Source: Planctomycetota bacterium
GTDB lineage: Bacteria > Planctomycetota > UBA1135 > GCA-002686595
Assembly: GCA_016779205.1 (NCBI GenBank)
Contig: JADHOC010000011.1
Coordinates: forward strand, 62,001 to 126,000
Reading direction: 5' to 3'
Length of the DNA: 64,000 nucleotides
Shown: in pieces, positions 46,242-55,132 of the stretch
Layout of the letters: the number at the start of each line of letters is the position of its first letter
Position numbering within the stretch: the first letter of the stretch is position 1
Position numbers and translations under genes: made by a program
Notes under the pieces: model-generated
The model's input: only the letters and a program-made list of their open reading frames with translations
Told to the model about the DNA's origin: nothing
The model's database searches: none

Positions 46242-48311
46242 ATGCATCGCCCTCTCGGCCTCCAGGCCTCCCTTCCCGTCCGCGCCGCCGTCGCTCTCGT
46301 CGTCTTCCTGCTCGGCGGCGCCCTCACCCAGCCGGTGAGCGCCCAGGAGGCCACCCCGGAGCAAGAGGAAGCCGCAGCCCGGACCCTCGTGGTGGAGCCA
46401 GCGGAGCTGGTGCTGGAGATCGGTCAAGCCGCGGAGCTCACCGCCACGATCCTCGACGCCGCAGGCGAGGCCGTGGACGCGCCCGTGATGTTCTTCTCCC
46501 GCAGCCGCCGCAGCCTGACGGTGGACCGGGAGGGCAAGGTCGAGGCGATCAAGCCGGGCACCTTCGAGATCGTGGTCCGGGAGCGCCGGCGCCGGTCCGG
46601 TGAGAACCAGGCCAGCCGCGTCGGCCTCGGAGAGCGCCTGTCGGTGACCGTTCCGGTGACCGTCAAGCTGCCGGACCTCGGGACCCTCGCGCTGGTCGCC
46701 GCCCCCAACGCGGCGGTCTGGACCGGGACGACGATCCAGCTCGCGGCGAAGGGCATAGACGTCAACGGCGCGGACCGTGCGGTGGCCCCGACCTGGTCCA
46801 CCAACCCGGCCACCATCGCCACGGTCGACCAACTCGGCGAGGTCACCATCCACGCCGCCGGCGCCTTCGAGGTCGCCGCAGAGGCCGAGGGCAAGAGGGC
46901 TGCGATGACCCTCACCGCCGCCGCGAACCCCATCGCGCGCCTCGTCGTCGAGGCCGACAACGCGGCGCCGAAAACCGGCGAAGTGGTCCACCTGCGCGTG
47001 GACGCCTTCGACGCGGCCGGCGAGATCATCACGGACGTCCCCGTGGAGATGACCTTCCGGGCGCGCACCGACGACGACCTCGGGCCCGGGGCCAGCGGCC
47101 AGATCGAGCCCATCGAGGGCACGGCCCGCGCCTGGCGCTTCGTGGCCGAGCAGCCGGGGCGCTACACCTTCGTCGCGTCCTCGGGGAACGCGGCTGGACG
47201 GCTCGGCGCCGTCGCGACCGCCCGCGACGTGGCCGGGAAGTTCACCCTCGTGGGCCACGGCCGGGTGGATGACACCCACACCTCGGACCTGTGGGTCTGG
47301 GAGGGGCTCGACGGCCGGGACTACGCGGTCACGGGGACCTGGGGCGCCAACGGTGACGCCCACTTCTGGGACGTGACTGACCCGGCGAACATCGAGCGCA
47401 TCTCCACGGTCACCATCGACGCCCGCACGGTGAACGACGTCAAGGTCTCCGCCGACGGGCGCATCTGCGTGCTCTCCCGCGAGGGGGCCTCGGACCGCAA
47501 GAACGGCATCGTGCTCGTGGACGTGATGGACCCCCGTAACCCGAAGATCCTCTCCGGCTTCGACGACTCCCTGACCGGCGGCGTCCACAACGTCTTCATC
47601 GACGGCGACAAGGTCTACGCCCTGTCGGCCAGCTCCCGGTACGACTCCATCGACATCTCGGACCCCGGCTCGCCCCAACGGGTCGGCACCTACAAGGTGG
47701 AGCGACCGAACCCCTCCATCCACGACGTGTGGGTCGAGGACGGCCTCGCCTACTCCTCCAACTGGTCCGACGGCGTGCACATCGTCGACGTCGGCAACGG
47801 CATGGCCGGGGGCAGCCCCGACAACCCGGTCAAGATCTCCAGCTACGCCTACCCGAGCGGCTGGAACCACGCGGCGTTCCCCTACCGGCAGAAGGAGACG
47901 GGTCTGTTCTACGTGGCCGCCGGAGACGAGGCCTTCCCCTACGGCCTGAACACCGAGGGCAAGCCCACCTACCCGCGGGGCTGGATCCACTTCATCGACT
48001 TCTCGGACCTCGAGAACCCGCGGGAGTGCGCCCGCTACCAGGTCCCCGAGGCGGGCACCCACAACCTCTGGATCGAGGACGACGTCATGTACGTCGCCTA
48101 TTACAACGCCGGCCTGCGCGCCGTCGACGTGTCCGGCGAGCTCATGGGCGACGTGTACCAGCAGGGCCGCGAGATCGCGTGGTTCCTGCCCGATGACCCC
48201 GAGGGTCACATCCCCAACGCGCCCATGGCCTGGGGCCCCCAGCCCCACAAGGGCCACATCTTCTTCTCCGACTGGAACTCCGGCCTGTGGGCCGTGAAGC
48301 TAGAGCGATGA
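46242..48311 (+). CDS. Exported protein: Ig-like (Big) domains plus LVIVD-type beta-propeller
   Basis: The 689-residue protein starts with a signal peptide (hydrophobic 13-28, cleavage near SAQEA). From about 44 to 320 there are three bacterial Ig-like units: LVVEPAELVLEIGQAAEL, LVAAPNAAVWTGTTIQLAAKG and LVVEADNAAPKTGEVVHL. From about 332 to the end is a propeller with LVIVD-type repeats (HFWDVTDPANIERIST, VLVDVMDPRNPKILSG, DSIDISDPGSPQRVGTY, HFIDFSDLENPRECARY). These repeats occur in secreted proteins; no enzymatic motif is visible. Its stop overlaps the ATG of the following gene by 4 nt (ATGA). The ATG at 46242 is preferred since the in-frame ATG at 46131 would lie before the palindrome and lack a signal. 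Confidence 0.85.
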   Translation: MHRPLGLQASLPVRAAVALVVFLLGGALTQPVSAQEATPEQEEAAARTLVVEPAELVLEIGQAAELTATILDAAGEAVDAPVMFFSRSRRSLTVDREGKVEAIKPGTFEIVVRERRRRSGENQASRVGLGERLSVTVPVTVKLPDLGTLALVAAPNAAVWTGTTIQLAAKGIDVNGADRAVAPTWSTNPATIATVDQLGEVTIHAAGAFEVAAEAEGKRAAMTLTAAANPIARLVVEADNAAPKTGEVVHLRVDAFDAAGEIITDVPVEMTFRARTDDDLGPGASGQIEPIEGTARAWRFVAEQPGRYTFVASSGNAAGRLGAVATARDVAGKFTLVGHGRVDDTHTSDLWVWEGLDGRDYAVTGTWGANGDAHFWDVTDPANIERISTVTIDARTVNDVKVSADGRICVLSREGASDRKNGIVLVDVMDPRNPKILSGFDDSLTGGVHNVFIDGDKVYALSASSRYDSIDISDPGSPQRVGTYKVERPNPSIHDVWVEDGLAYSSNWSDGVHIVDVGNGMAGGSPDNPVKISSYAYPSGWNHAAFPYRQKETGLFYVAAGDEAFPYGLNTEGKPTYPRGWIHFIDFSDLENPRECARYQVPEAGTHNLWIEDDVMYVAYYNAGLRAVDVSGELMGDVYQQGREIAWFLPDDPEGHIPNAPMAWGPQPHKGHIFFSDWNSGLWAVKLER

Positions 48312-49426
48312 TCGCGGCCCTGTTCCTCCTGGGCGCGGGGGCGCTCCCGGCGACCGCCAGCGAGGCTCGCCTCCTGGTGGCCGCCGAGTCCGCGGACCGG
48401 GTCTACGACCTCGCCTTCGACGGCGACGACCTCTCCGTGCGCGAGGTCATCGACGTGGGCTACCAGGCCACCGAGATCGAGGGGCCCCACGGGCTGACCG
48501 TGTCCCCCGACGGGCGGCACTGGTTCGTGTCCATCGCCCACGGCAAGCCCAACGGCCTCCTCTACAAGTACGACGCGGAGACCCACGAGCTGCTCGGTGA
48601 GACCGAGCTCGGCCTCTTCCCCGCGACGATGCAGATCTCCCCGGACACGGGGCTGCTGTACTGCGTCAACTTTGACCTGCACGGGGACATGACCCCGAGC
48701 ACCGTCTCCATCGTCGACGTGGACGGCATGGTGGAGATCGAGCAGGTGGTCACGGGCTCCATGCCCCACGGCTCACGCCTCTCCCCTGACGGCAGCCGCC
48801 ACTTCTCCTGCGCGATGATGAGCGACGAGCTGATCGAGCTCGACGCCGTCACCCTCGAGGTGGTCCGCCGCCTCGAGCTGACCGACGGCACCGGACGTCG
48901 CGCGGGCGGCGGTCACGGCACGGACGCCGGGGCCTCGGCCGGCGGCGCCCCGCAGCACGCGGCGGTGGCCAAGCCCACCTGGGTCCAGCCCCACCCCACC
49001 AAGCCCCTGGCCTATGTGGCCCTCAACGGCGTGCACCAGGTGCTCGAGGTGGACCTGAAGGCCTGGAAGATCAAGCGCCGCTTCCCGACCGGCCGCGCCC
49101 CCTACAACCTCGAGGTGACCCCGGACGGCAGCCGGCTGGTGGTCACCTACAAGGGCGCCCAGGCCGTGGGGGTCATCGACCTCAAGAGCGGCAAGGAACT
49201 CGCGCGGATCCCCACCAGCCGACCGATCCCCCACGGGGTCGTGGTGACCGCCGACAGCCGCTTCGCCTTCGTCACCTGCGAGGATCGCGGCGCTGCCCCG
49301 GGCGCGGTGGACGCCATCGACCTGGAGACCCTGCGCCGGGTGAGCTCGGTGGACGTCGGCCTGCAGGCCGGCGGCATCGCGCTCTTCCCTGCCACCGAAC
49401 GACCCGACGCCCCTTCCCGACGCTGA
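48308..49426 (+). CDS. Exported YVTN-type beta-propeller protein
   Basis: The 372-residue protein has a short signal peptide (MIAALFLLGAGALPATASEA). The rest is a seven-blade-type propeller of YVTN-like repeats: HGLTVSPDGRHWFVS, ATMQISPDTGLLYCVN, HGSRLSPDGSRHFSC, YNLEVTPDGSRLVVTY and HGVVVTADSRFAFVTC. A Gly/Ala/His-rich loop (about 199-220) interrupts it. Histidines recur at the start of several blades (PHG three times), which could ring a metal or cofactor site on the propeller axis; this is inference. It is coupled to the upstream gene by ATGA and followed by the TPR protein after 3 bp. Confidence 0.82.
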   Translation: MIAALFLLGAGALPATASEARLLVAAESADRVYDLAFDGDDLSVREVIDVGYQATEIEGPHGLTVSPDGRHWFVSIAHGKPNGLLYKYDAETHELLGETELGLFPATMQISPDTGLLYCVNFDLHGDMTPSTVSIVDVDGMVEIEQVVTGSMPHGSRLSPDGSRHFSCAMMSDELIELDAVTLEVVRRLELTDGTGRRAGGGHGTDAGASAGGAPQHAAVAKPTWVQPHPTKPLAYVALNGVHQVLEVDLKAWKIKRRFPTGRAPYNLEVTPDGSRLVVTYKGAQAVGVIDLKSGKELARIPTSRPIPHGVVVTADSRFAFVTCEDRGAAPGAVDAIDLETLRRVSSVDVGLQAGGIALFPATERPDAPSRR

Positions 49427-49429
49427 CCC

Positions 49430-52111
49430 ATGCTCCACGCCCTCGCCCTCCTGGCCCTCGCCTGCCCCCAGGACGCCCCCGATGCCATCGACGCCCACTC
49501 CGAGCACGGGGCGGCCTTCGACATCGGTCCGCGCCAGGCCGCGACCCTGATGGAGCACCCTGACCGGATCGACTTCCCGGTCACCCTCGCCCCCGGCAAG
49601 GAGCACCTCCAGGCGTTCATGCACCAGGGCATGGGCCAACTGCACGGATTCTGGTTCCTCGAGGCCGAGCGCACGTTCCGACAGATCCTCAGCGAGGACC
49701 CCGACTGCGCCATGGCCAGCTGGGGCCTGGCGCTGGCGAACGTGGACCACCCTGACCGCGCCGCCTGGTTCGCCCGCGCGGCGTGGCTCAAGCGCGGGCT
49801 CGTGACCGACCGCGAGCAGCGCTACATCGACATGATCGCGCGCTTCTACCGGGTGGAGGGGCCGGACGAGCCGGAGGACCTCCAGGAGCCGAAGAACCCG
49901 GCGCCAGGAGAGGAGGACACTGGCGAGGAGGGGAGCGGAGAGCGCGAGCTTCCCAAGCGCAAGGAGCCCGCCAAGCGCGAGGCGGAGCGGCTGGTCAAGG
50001 ACTACGAGGACCTCATCTGGGACTACCCCGACGACGTCGAGGCCAAGGCGCTGCTCGCCAACCGGATCTGGCTCAACCGCCGCAAGGGCATCCAGACCAC
50101 CAGCCGAATGTCCGTCGAGGCCCTGCTGCAGCAGGTGCTCGCGGTCGAGCCGTTCCACCCCGCCCACCACTACCGCATCCACCTGTGGGACTCGAAGGAC
50201 AGCGCCGAGCGCGTGGTCGACACGGCCGTCCGCTGCGGCTTCTCCTGGCCGGGGATCGCCCACAACTGGCACATGGGCGGGCACATCTTCGCCCAGCTCG
50301 GCCGCCACTACGACGCCGCCTGGCAGCAGGAGGCCTCGGCCCGCGTGGACCACGCCCACATGCAGCGCGCGTGGCTGCTCCCCGACGAGATCCACAACTT
50401 CGCCCACAACAACGAGTGGCTGACCCGCAGCCTCCGCCACCAGGGTCGGGTCACCGAGTCGGTGGAGCTCGCGAAGAACATGATCGAGCTGCCCCGCCAC
50501 CCGGACCTGAACAGCCTGGAGAAGCGGCGCTGCAGCGCGATCTACGGCCGCCAGCGCCTGCTGGAGACCCTGACCGCCTTCGAGCAGTGGACGACGCTCC
50601 GCGAGCTCGGCGAGACCATGTACCTGGAGCCGCACCTGCTCGACCCCGAGGGCGCGCTGCGGGCCTACTCCATGGGCCGCGCCGCGGCGCACCTGGGCGA
50701 CGTCGACGCCGTGGGCCTCTCCATCGAGCAGCTCGAGAGCATGCTCGTGAGCCTCAAGGCCGAGCGCTCCGAGGCCGTGGACGAGGCCGAGGAGGAGGCG
50801 CTGGCCGCCGACAAGAAGCGCGACGAGGTCCGCGCGGCCATGGCCAAGGCCATGGAGTCCTTCGAGCGCGAGGCCTCCACCATCCGCAAGCAGATCGACG
50901 CCCTGGAGGCCCTCGCGGACTACGCCCGCGGCGAGGATCCCATCGCGGCCCTGAGGGCGCTCAAGGACGCGAGCTACGACCGGGTCCACCTCGCCCGCAT
51001 GATGGCGGAGTCGGGGGACAAGGAGCTCGTGAAGGAGGCCCTCAAGACGGCCCGCGGGCTCGCCAAGGAGGGCGACGGCAAGCTGCTGGAGCTGGCCACC
51101 AAGGCCCACGTCCTGTGGATCTCCGGCGAGCAGGAGGAGGCCCTCGAGGTCTTCGAGGACCTCCGGACGGGCGCCGCCCTGGCCGAGATCGAGCTCCCCC
51201 CCTTCCAGCGCCTCGCGCCCCTCGCCGAGGCCCTGGAGCTCCCCGCCGACTGGCGCCCCGAATTCCGCGAGGCGAGCGACGTGGCCCTGCGCATGGACCT
51301 CGACCTCGAGGACCTCGGACCCCGCCACTGGTCGCCCCCCGTCGCCACGGACTGGACGCTCCCCGACGCCTATGGCGACGAGGTCTCCCTGTCCGACTTC
51401 GCCGGCCGTCCGGTGCTGGTGGTGAACTTCCTGGGCTTCGGCTGCGTGCACTGCGTGGAGCAGCTCCAGGTCCTCGCCCCCATGGCGGAGCAATTCGCCG
51501 AGGCGGGGATCGAGATCGTCGCCATCGGGCTCGAGGGCCCGGAGGCGGTGGCGAAGTCACTGGGCGGCGACCCCGCGGACACGGGCTTCCCCTTCCGCGT
51601 CCTCTGCGACCCGAGCCGGACCCAGTTCAAGGCCTGGCGTGCGTACGACGACTTCGAGGACATCGCCCTGCACGGCACCTACCTCGTGGACGGCCGCGGC
51701 AGGATCCGCTGGATCGACATCAGCCACCTGCCCTTCATGGACGTCGATTTCCTCCTCGACGAGTCCGTGCGCCTCCTCGGCCTCCCGGTTCGGGGCGCCG
51801 AGGGCGCGGACACGGCGGACCCCGTGGTCGCCATCGACCTCGAGCTCGCCGGTGCCCCCGCGGCGGAGGTCACCGCCGCCGTCGAGCCCGTGGGAGGCGT
51901 CATGGTGGCGGTCCAGCTGGAGACCGCACCCCACTGCCAGAACTGCGTCGCGGACCTCCGCTCCATCTGCAGCACCCTCGACGGCTTCCAGAGCCTCGCG
52001 GCGACGCCGAACGAGGCGCTCATCAAGGTGGTATTCGAGCCCGGCCACCTGGACCGGCCGGCCCTCCTCGCGGCCCTGGAGGCTGGCGGACGCCCGGGAA
52101 CGCTGCCCTGA
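49430..52111 (+). CDS. TPR protein with thioredoxin-like and HMA-like domains
   Basis: The 893-residue protein begins with a weak signal (MLHALALLALACPQDA). The first 600 residues are helical repeats, TPR-like, opening with FMHQGMGQLHGFWFLEAERTFRQILSEDP, with an acidic insert (about 140-185) and a coiled stretch (about 440-490). From about 640 to 790 there is an AhpC/TSA-redoxin fold: VSLSDFAGRPVLVVNFLGFGCVHCVEQL with C672 and C675 as a CxxC. The last 70 residues have a second CxxC (PHCQNC) in a ferredoxin-like pattern (...LIKVVFEPGHLDRPALLAALEAGG) that resembles heavy-metal-associated domains. It likely works in the cell envelope in thiol or metal chemistry together with the two propellers. 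Confidence 0.8.
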   Translation: MLHALALLALACPQDAPDAIDAHSEHGAAFDIGPRQAATLMEHPDRIDFPVTLAPGKEHLQAFMHQGMGQLHGFWFLEAERTFRQILSEDPDCAMASWGLALANVDHPDRAAWFARAAWLKRGLVTDREQRYIDMIARFYRVEGPDEPEDLQEPKNPAPGEEDTGEEGSGERELPKRKEPAKREAERLVKDYEDLIWDYPDDVEAKALLANRIWLNRRKGIQTTSRMSVEALLQQVLAVEPFHPAHHYRIHLWDSKDSAERVVDTAVRCGFSWPGIAHNWHMGGHIFAQLGRHYDAAWQQEASARVDHAHMQRAWLLPDEIHNFAHNNEWLTRSLRHQGRVTESVELAKNMIELPRHPDLNSLEKRRCSAIYGRQRLLETLTAFEQWTTLRELGETMYLEPHLLDPEGALRAYSMGRAAAHLGDVDAVGLSIEQLESMLVSLKAERSEAVDEAEEEALAADKKRDEVRAAMAKAMESFEREASTIRKQIDALEALADYARGEDPIAALRALKDASYDRVHLARMMAESGDKELVKEALKTARGLAKEGDGKLLELATKAHVLWISGEQEEALEVFEDLRTGAALAEIELPPFQRLAPLAEALELPADWRPEFREASDVALRMDLDLEDLGPRHWSPPVATDWTLPDAYGDEVSLSDFAGRPVLVVNFLGFGCVHCVEQLQVLAPMAEQFAEAGIEIVAIGLEGPEAVAKSLGGDPADTGFPFRVLCDPSRTQFKAWRAYDDFEDIALHGTYLVDGRGRIRWIDISHLPFMDVDFLLDESVRLLGLPVRGAEGADTADPVVAIDLELAGAPAAEVTAAVEPVGGVMVAVQLETAPHCQNCVADLRSICSTLDGFQSLAATPNEALIKVVFEPGHLDRPALLAALEAGGRPGTLP

Positions 52112-52210
52112 GCCGCTCGTCGGCGGCCGGTCCGCCTCGTCTCCCGGACGGCACGCGGCGGCCGCCGCGGCGCGGACCGAGTCCCTCCCCCGCGCGGACC
52201 TGGGGAAGGA

Positions 52211-52687
52211 TCAGCCGATCACGGCCGTGGCCTCGATCTCGACCATGGCCCCCTCCTCCAGGAGGTCCGCGACCTCCACGAGGGTCATGGCCGGGTAGTG
52301 AGCGCCGATGCGGTCCTTCCACGCGACGCCGATGGCCTTGGTCGCGTCCAGGTACGCCTTCTTGTCCGTGACGAAGACCGTCATGCGGACGATCTCCTCC
52401 GGCTGCCCGCCCGCCTCGCGGACCACCGCGAGGACGTTGTCGAGGGCCTGGACGAACTGGCGCGAGAAGTTGCCCTTCCCCACCAGCTGCTGGTCCGCGT
52501 CCCAGGCGATCTGCCCGGCGAGGTAGAGGGTGCGCCCACCGTCCTCGACCAGCACGCCGTTCTCGTAGCCCCGCGCGGCCTTCCAGCCCCTGGGCTGCAC
52601 CGACCAGCGGCGCAGGCGGTCGCGATCCTTGTCTCCGCGGGCCACGTTCCCCGTGGGCCGCATCCGGCGAAAGAGTCTCTTCAGCAT
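52211..52687 (-). CDS. Rid-family (YjgF/YER057c/UK114) protein without the catalytic arginine
   Basis: RidA enzymes hydrolyse reactive enamines/imines. The 158-residue protein has the trimeric Rid fold from about residue 40: TLYLAGQIAWDADQQLVGKG, QALDNVLAVVREAGG and VRMTVFVTDKKAYLDATKAIG. The key site, PART in active RidA with the essential Arg, reads HYPAMTLVEV here (Arg replaced by Met). So deaminase activity is not expected; Rid4-Rid7-type proteins show comparable changes. About 40 extra N-terminal residues are basic. The ATG at 52687 follows the SDR stop by 5 bp, so the two are probably one transcript. Confidence 0.9.
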   Translation of the reverse strand: MLKRLFRRMRPTGNVARGDKDRDRLRRWSVQPRGWKAARGYENGVLVEDGGRTLYLAGQIAWDADQQLVGKGNFSRQFVQALDNVLAVVREAGGQPEEIVRMTVFVTDKKAYLDATKAIGVAWKDRIGAHYPAMTLVEVADLLEEGAMVEIEATAVIG

Positions 52688-52692
52688 GGTGT

Positions 52693-53508
52693 TCAGCGCG
52701 CCTCGATCGAGACGCCCTCCTCGATGACGACCTGAGCGCCGCCGGTGAGCTCGTGGATCACCCCTGACCGCTCCGAGCGGAGCAGCGAGAGCACGGCGTC
52801 GGCGACCTCCTCGACGGTGATCAGCGCCCCCCCCGGGTTCTGGCTGGCGAGGAAGGCCCGCAGGTCCTCCTCGGTCCGCCCGGTCTTCTCCTTCATGGTC
52901 TCGATGCTCCGCCGCGTCATGGGCGTGTCCACGTAGTGCGGGCAGACCGCCGAGACGCCGACGCCCTTCGGCGCGCACTCGAGCGCGGCGCAGCGGGTCC
53001 ACCCCATGAGCGCGTGCTTGGACCCCACGTAGGCGGAGACGTAGGGGTACCCGCGGAGGGATGCGGAGGAGGCCACCTGGACCACCCGACCGCGGCCGCG
53101 CTCCAGCATCCCGGGCGCGAAGGCCTCGAAGAGCCGGAGGGGACCGAAGTAGTTGATCTCCATGAGCCGCCGCGCGAGGTCGAGGCTGCCGGCGGCGGTG
53201 GAGGACATGGTCTCCGCCACGCCCGCGTTGTTGACCAGCCACTCGATGGGCCGGAAGCCCTCCAGCGCCCCGGGGAGCGCGGCGCAGCTCGCCTCCTCGG
53301 TGACGTCGAGGGCGAGGCCGACGCACTCGGTCCCGGTCTCCCGCTGGAGCGCCTCGGCGGCCTGCGCCGCCCGCTCACCATCGCGCCCCGTCAGCGCCAC
53401 CGGCGTCCCGGCCACGAGGATCGCCCGGGCGATGGCCGCCCCGATCCCGCTGGTGCCGCCGGTCACGAGCGCGGCAGCACCGTCCGGGGTGGAGAGTTCC
53501 GAAGACAT
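52693..53508 (-). CDS. Short-chain dehydrogenase/reductase
   Basis: The 271-residue protein is a classical SDR: NAD(P)-binding TGGTSGIG (16-23), structural NNAG (about 91-94), catalytic Ser in SSAS and YxxxK in YVGSK (about 159-163). The C-terminal half is typical of the 3-hydroxyacyl/3-hydroxybutyrate group; the segment VCPHYVDTPMT matches the PG/T motif. Substrate remains unknown. The ATG at 53508 begins a clean Rossmann domain. It is divergent from the flavoenzyme gene at 53560 (51-bp gap) and upstream of the Rid gene. Confidence 0.92.
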   Translation of the reverse strand: MSSELSTPDGAAALVTGGTSGIGAAIARAILVAGTPVALTGRDGERAAQAAEALQRETGTECVGLALDVTEEASCAALPGALEGFRPIEWLVNNAGVAETMSSTAAGSLDLARRLMEINYFGPLRLFEAFAPGMLERGRGRVVQVASSASLRGYPYVSAYVGSKHALMGWTRCAALECAPKGVGVSAVCPHYVDTPMTRRSIETMKEKTGRTEEDLRAFLASQNPGGALITVEEVADAVLSLLRSERSGVIHELTGGAQVVIEEGVSIEAR

Positions 53509-53559
53509 GGGAGAAGGGTAACGCGGACGCGCCCCCGGCGACCTGCTACCTTCCGAAGC

Positions 53560-55023
53560 GTGTCCAGGCCCTCCCCCTACCCCCTGCCCGATCCGGGCTG
53601 GCCCAGCGCGGACGAGGCGGTGATGAGCCGGCTGTTCGCCCCGACCCGGGTGGGCGCCTTCACCGCCCACACCAGCACCTGGGTCCCCGCCATGGTGCCC
53701 TGGCGGTCCACGGAGGAAGGCGACGCCACGCCGGAGGTGGTCGACTGGTACGGGCGCTTCGCCGACGGCCGCCCCGGCGTCCTGGTGGTCGAAGCCACGG
53801 GCATCCGCGACGTGCCCTCCGGCCCCTTGCTCCGGATCGGACACGACCGCTTCGTGCCCGGCCTCCGCCGCCTCACCGATGAGGTGCGCGCCCGCAGCAA
53901 CGGCGAGACGCGGGTGCTGATCCAGCTCATCGACTTCCTCCGGATCCGCAGGCGTCCGGACAAGGCGGTCTACCTCGGGCGCTTCCTGAGCATCGAGGAT
54001 CGGCACCGCGAGGCTGTCGGACTGGACCGGGGCGCCGAGGACGCGGCGGTGCGCGCGGCCCTCGCCGCGCTCCCCCACGAGGAGCTCCTCGCAGCGCTCT
54101 CGACCCGGGAGGTCGAGGACCTGGAGTTCGGCGCGCGGGAGCGCGTCTGGGACACCCACCTGGAGCACATCGCCGAGCTCCCGCGGACGCTGCCGGGCCT
54201 CTTCGCCGACGCCGCCGAGCGGGCGGTGGCCGCCGGCTTCGACGGGGTCGAGCTGCACTTCGCCCACGCCTACACCATGGCGAGCTTCCTCTCGGCCCGG
54301 AACGTGCGCGAGGACGGCTACGGCGGAGACCTCGAGGGCCGTGTGCGCCTGCCCCTCGAGGTCTTGGCCGCCGTCCGCGAGCGCGTCGGGCCCCACGTCA
54401 CCGTGGGCTGCCGCATGCTCGGGGAGGAGGTCATCGGAGGCGGCACCACCCTGGACGAGGCGGCCTGGTTCGCCCGGCGCTTCGCCGAGGCGGGGATGGA
54501 CTTCATCTCCATCAGCAAGGGCGGCAAGTTCGAGGACGCGAAGCAGCCCCGGGTCGGGGCCGCCGCCTACCCCTACACGGGCGAGAGCGGGCACGAGTGC
54601 ATGCCCACGGTGCGCATCGGCGACCCCGGCCCCTTCGGCCGCAACCTCCCCCTCTCCGCGGCGGTGCGGCGGGCGGTGCGGGAGGTGACCGACGCGGTCC
54701 CGGTGGTCGGGTGCGGCGGCCTCGGCACGTTCAGGGAGGCGGAGGCCGCCCTCGCCGAGGGGACCTGCGACCTGGTCGCGGCCGCGCGCCAGTCCCTCGC
54801 GGACCCCGACTGGTGGCGCAAGATGCAGCTCGGCCGGGGCGATGAGGTTCGACGCTGCATCTACACGAATTACTGCGAAGGCCTCGATCAGAAGCACAAG
54901 GAGGTTACCTGTCAGCTCTGGGATCGTCCTGATCCTGGGGAGGGTGCCCCGCCCCCCCACGCTGGGTCCCTGCGGAGCTCGGACGGCAAGCGACAGCTCC
55001 TGGCTCCCCGCTGGGACGCCTGA
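53560..55023 (+). CDS. OYE-type NADH:flavin oxidoreductase (TIM barrel only)
   Basis: The 487-residue protein is an FMN-dependent TIM barrel of the Old Yellow Enzyme / 2,4-dienoyl-CoA reductase family. It has VELHFAHAYTMASFLSARNV (about 228-247), matching the HxAHGY motif region with substrate-binding His, and REDGYGGDLEGR. The barrel end GCGGLGTFREAEAALAEG and VAAARQSLADPDWWRK carries the phosphate-binding loop. A short cysteine cluster follows (RCIYTNYCEG...TCQLW), recalling the 4Fe-4S site of dienoyl-CoA reductases, but the NAD(P)-binding C-terminal domain is absent. The start is GTG at 53560; the ATG at 53623 is the alternative. An insert between about 130 and 180 is unusual. Confidence 0.85.
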   Translation: MSRPSPYPLPDPGWPSADEAVMSRLFAPTRVGAFTAHTSTWVPAMVPWRSTEEGDATPEVVDWYGRFADGRPGVLVVEATGIRDVPSGPLLRIGHDRFVPGLRRLTDEVRARSNGETRVLIQLIDFLRIRRRPDKAVYLGRFLSIEDRHREAVGLDRGAEDAAVRAALAALPHEELLAALSTREVEDLEFGARERVWDTHLEHIAELPRTLPGLFADAAERAVAAGFDGVELHFAHAYTMASFLSARNVREDGYGGDLEGRVRLPLEVLAAVRERVGPHVTVGCRMLGEEVIGGGTTLDEAAWFARRFAEAGMDFISISKGGKFEDAKQPRVGAAAYPYTGESGHECMPTVRIGDPGPFGRNLPLSAAVRRAVREVTDAVPVVGCGGLGTFREAEAALAEGTCDLVAAARQSLADPDWWRKMQLGRGDEVRRCIYTNYCEGLDQKHKEVTCQLWDRPDPGEGAPPPHAGSLRSSDGKRQLLAPRWDA

Positions 55024-55132
55024 GCGCCGCCGCCCGGACCTCGGTCGGGAGAAAACCCTCGCCCCGGGGCTACATTGTCCTCCGGCCTGGCTTCCCCCAG
55101 GGCGCACGCTCCCACCCGCTCGCTCCGTCAAC

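Noticed and set aside
48773-51493. A 906-codon open frame on the minus strand
   Set aside because: Antisense to the YVTN and TPR-thioredoxin genes, both with signal sequences and motifs. Composition is typical of a shadow frame.
49783-52371. An 862-codon open frame on the plus strand
   Set aside because: It is out of frame with the TPR gene and reads as Arg/Pro/Gly/Ala-rich sequence without a domain.
52688-53326. Upstream extension of the Rid gene
   Set aside because: The longer frame lies inside the SDR gene in a different frame; the ATG at 52687 follows the SDR stop by 5 bp.
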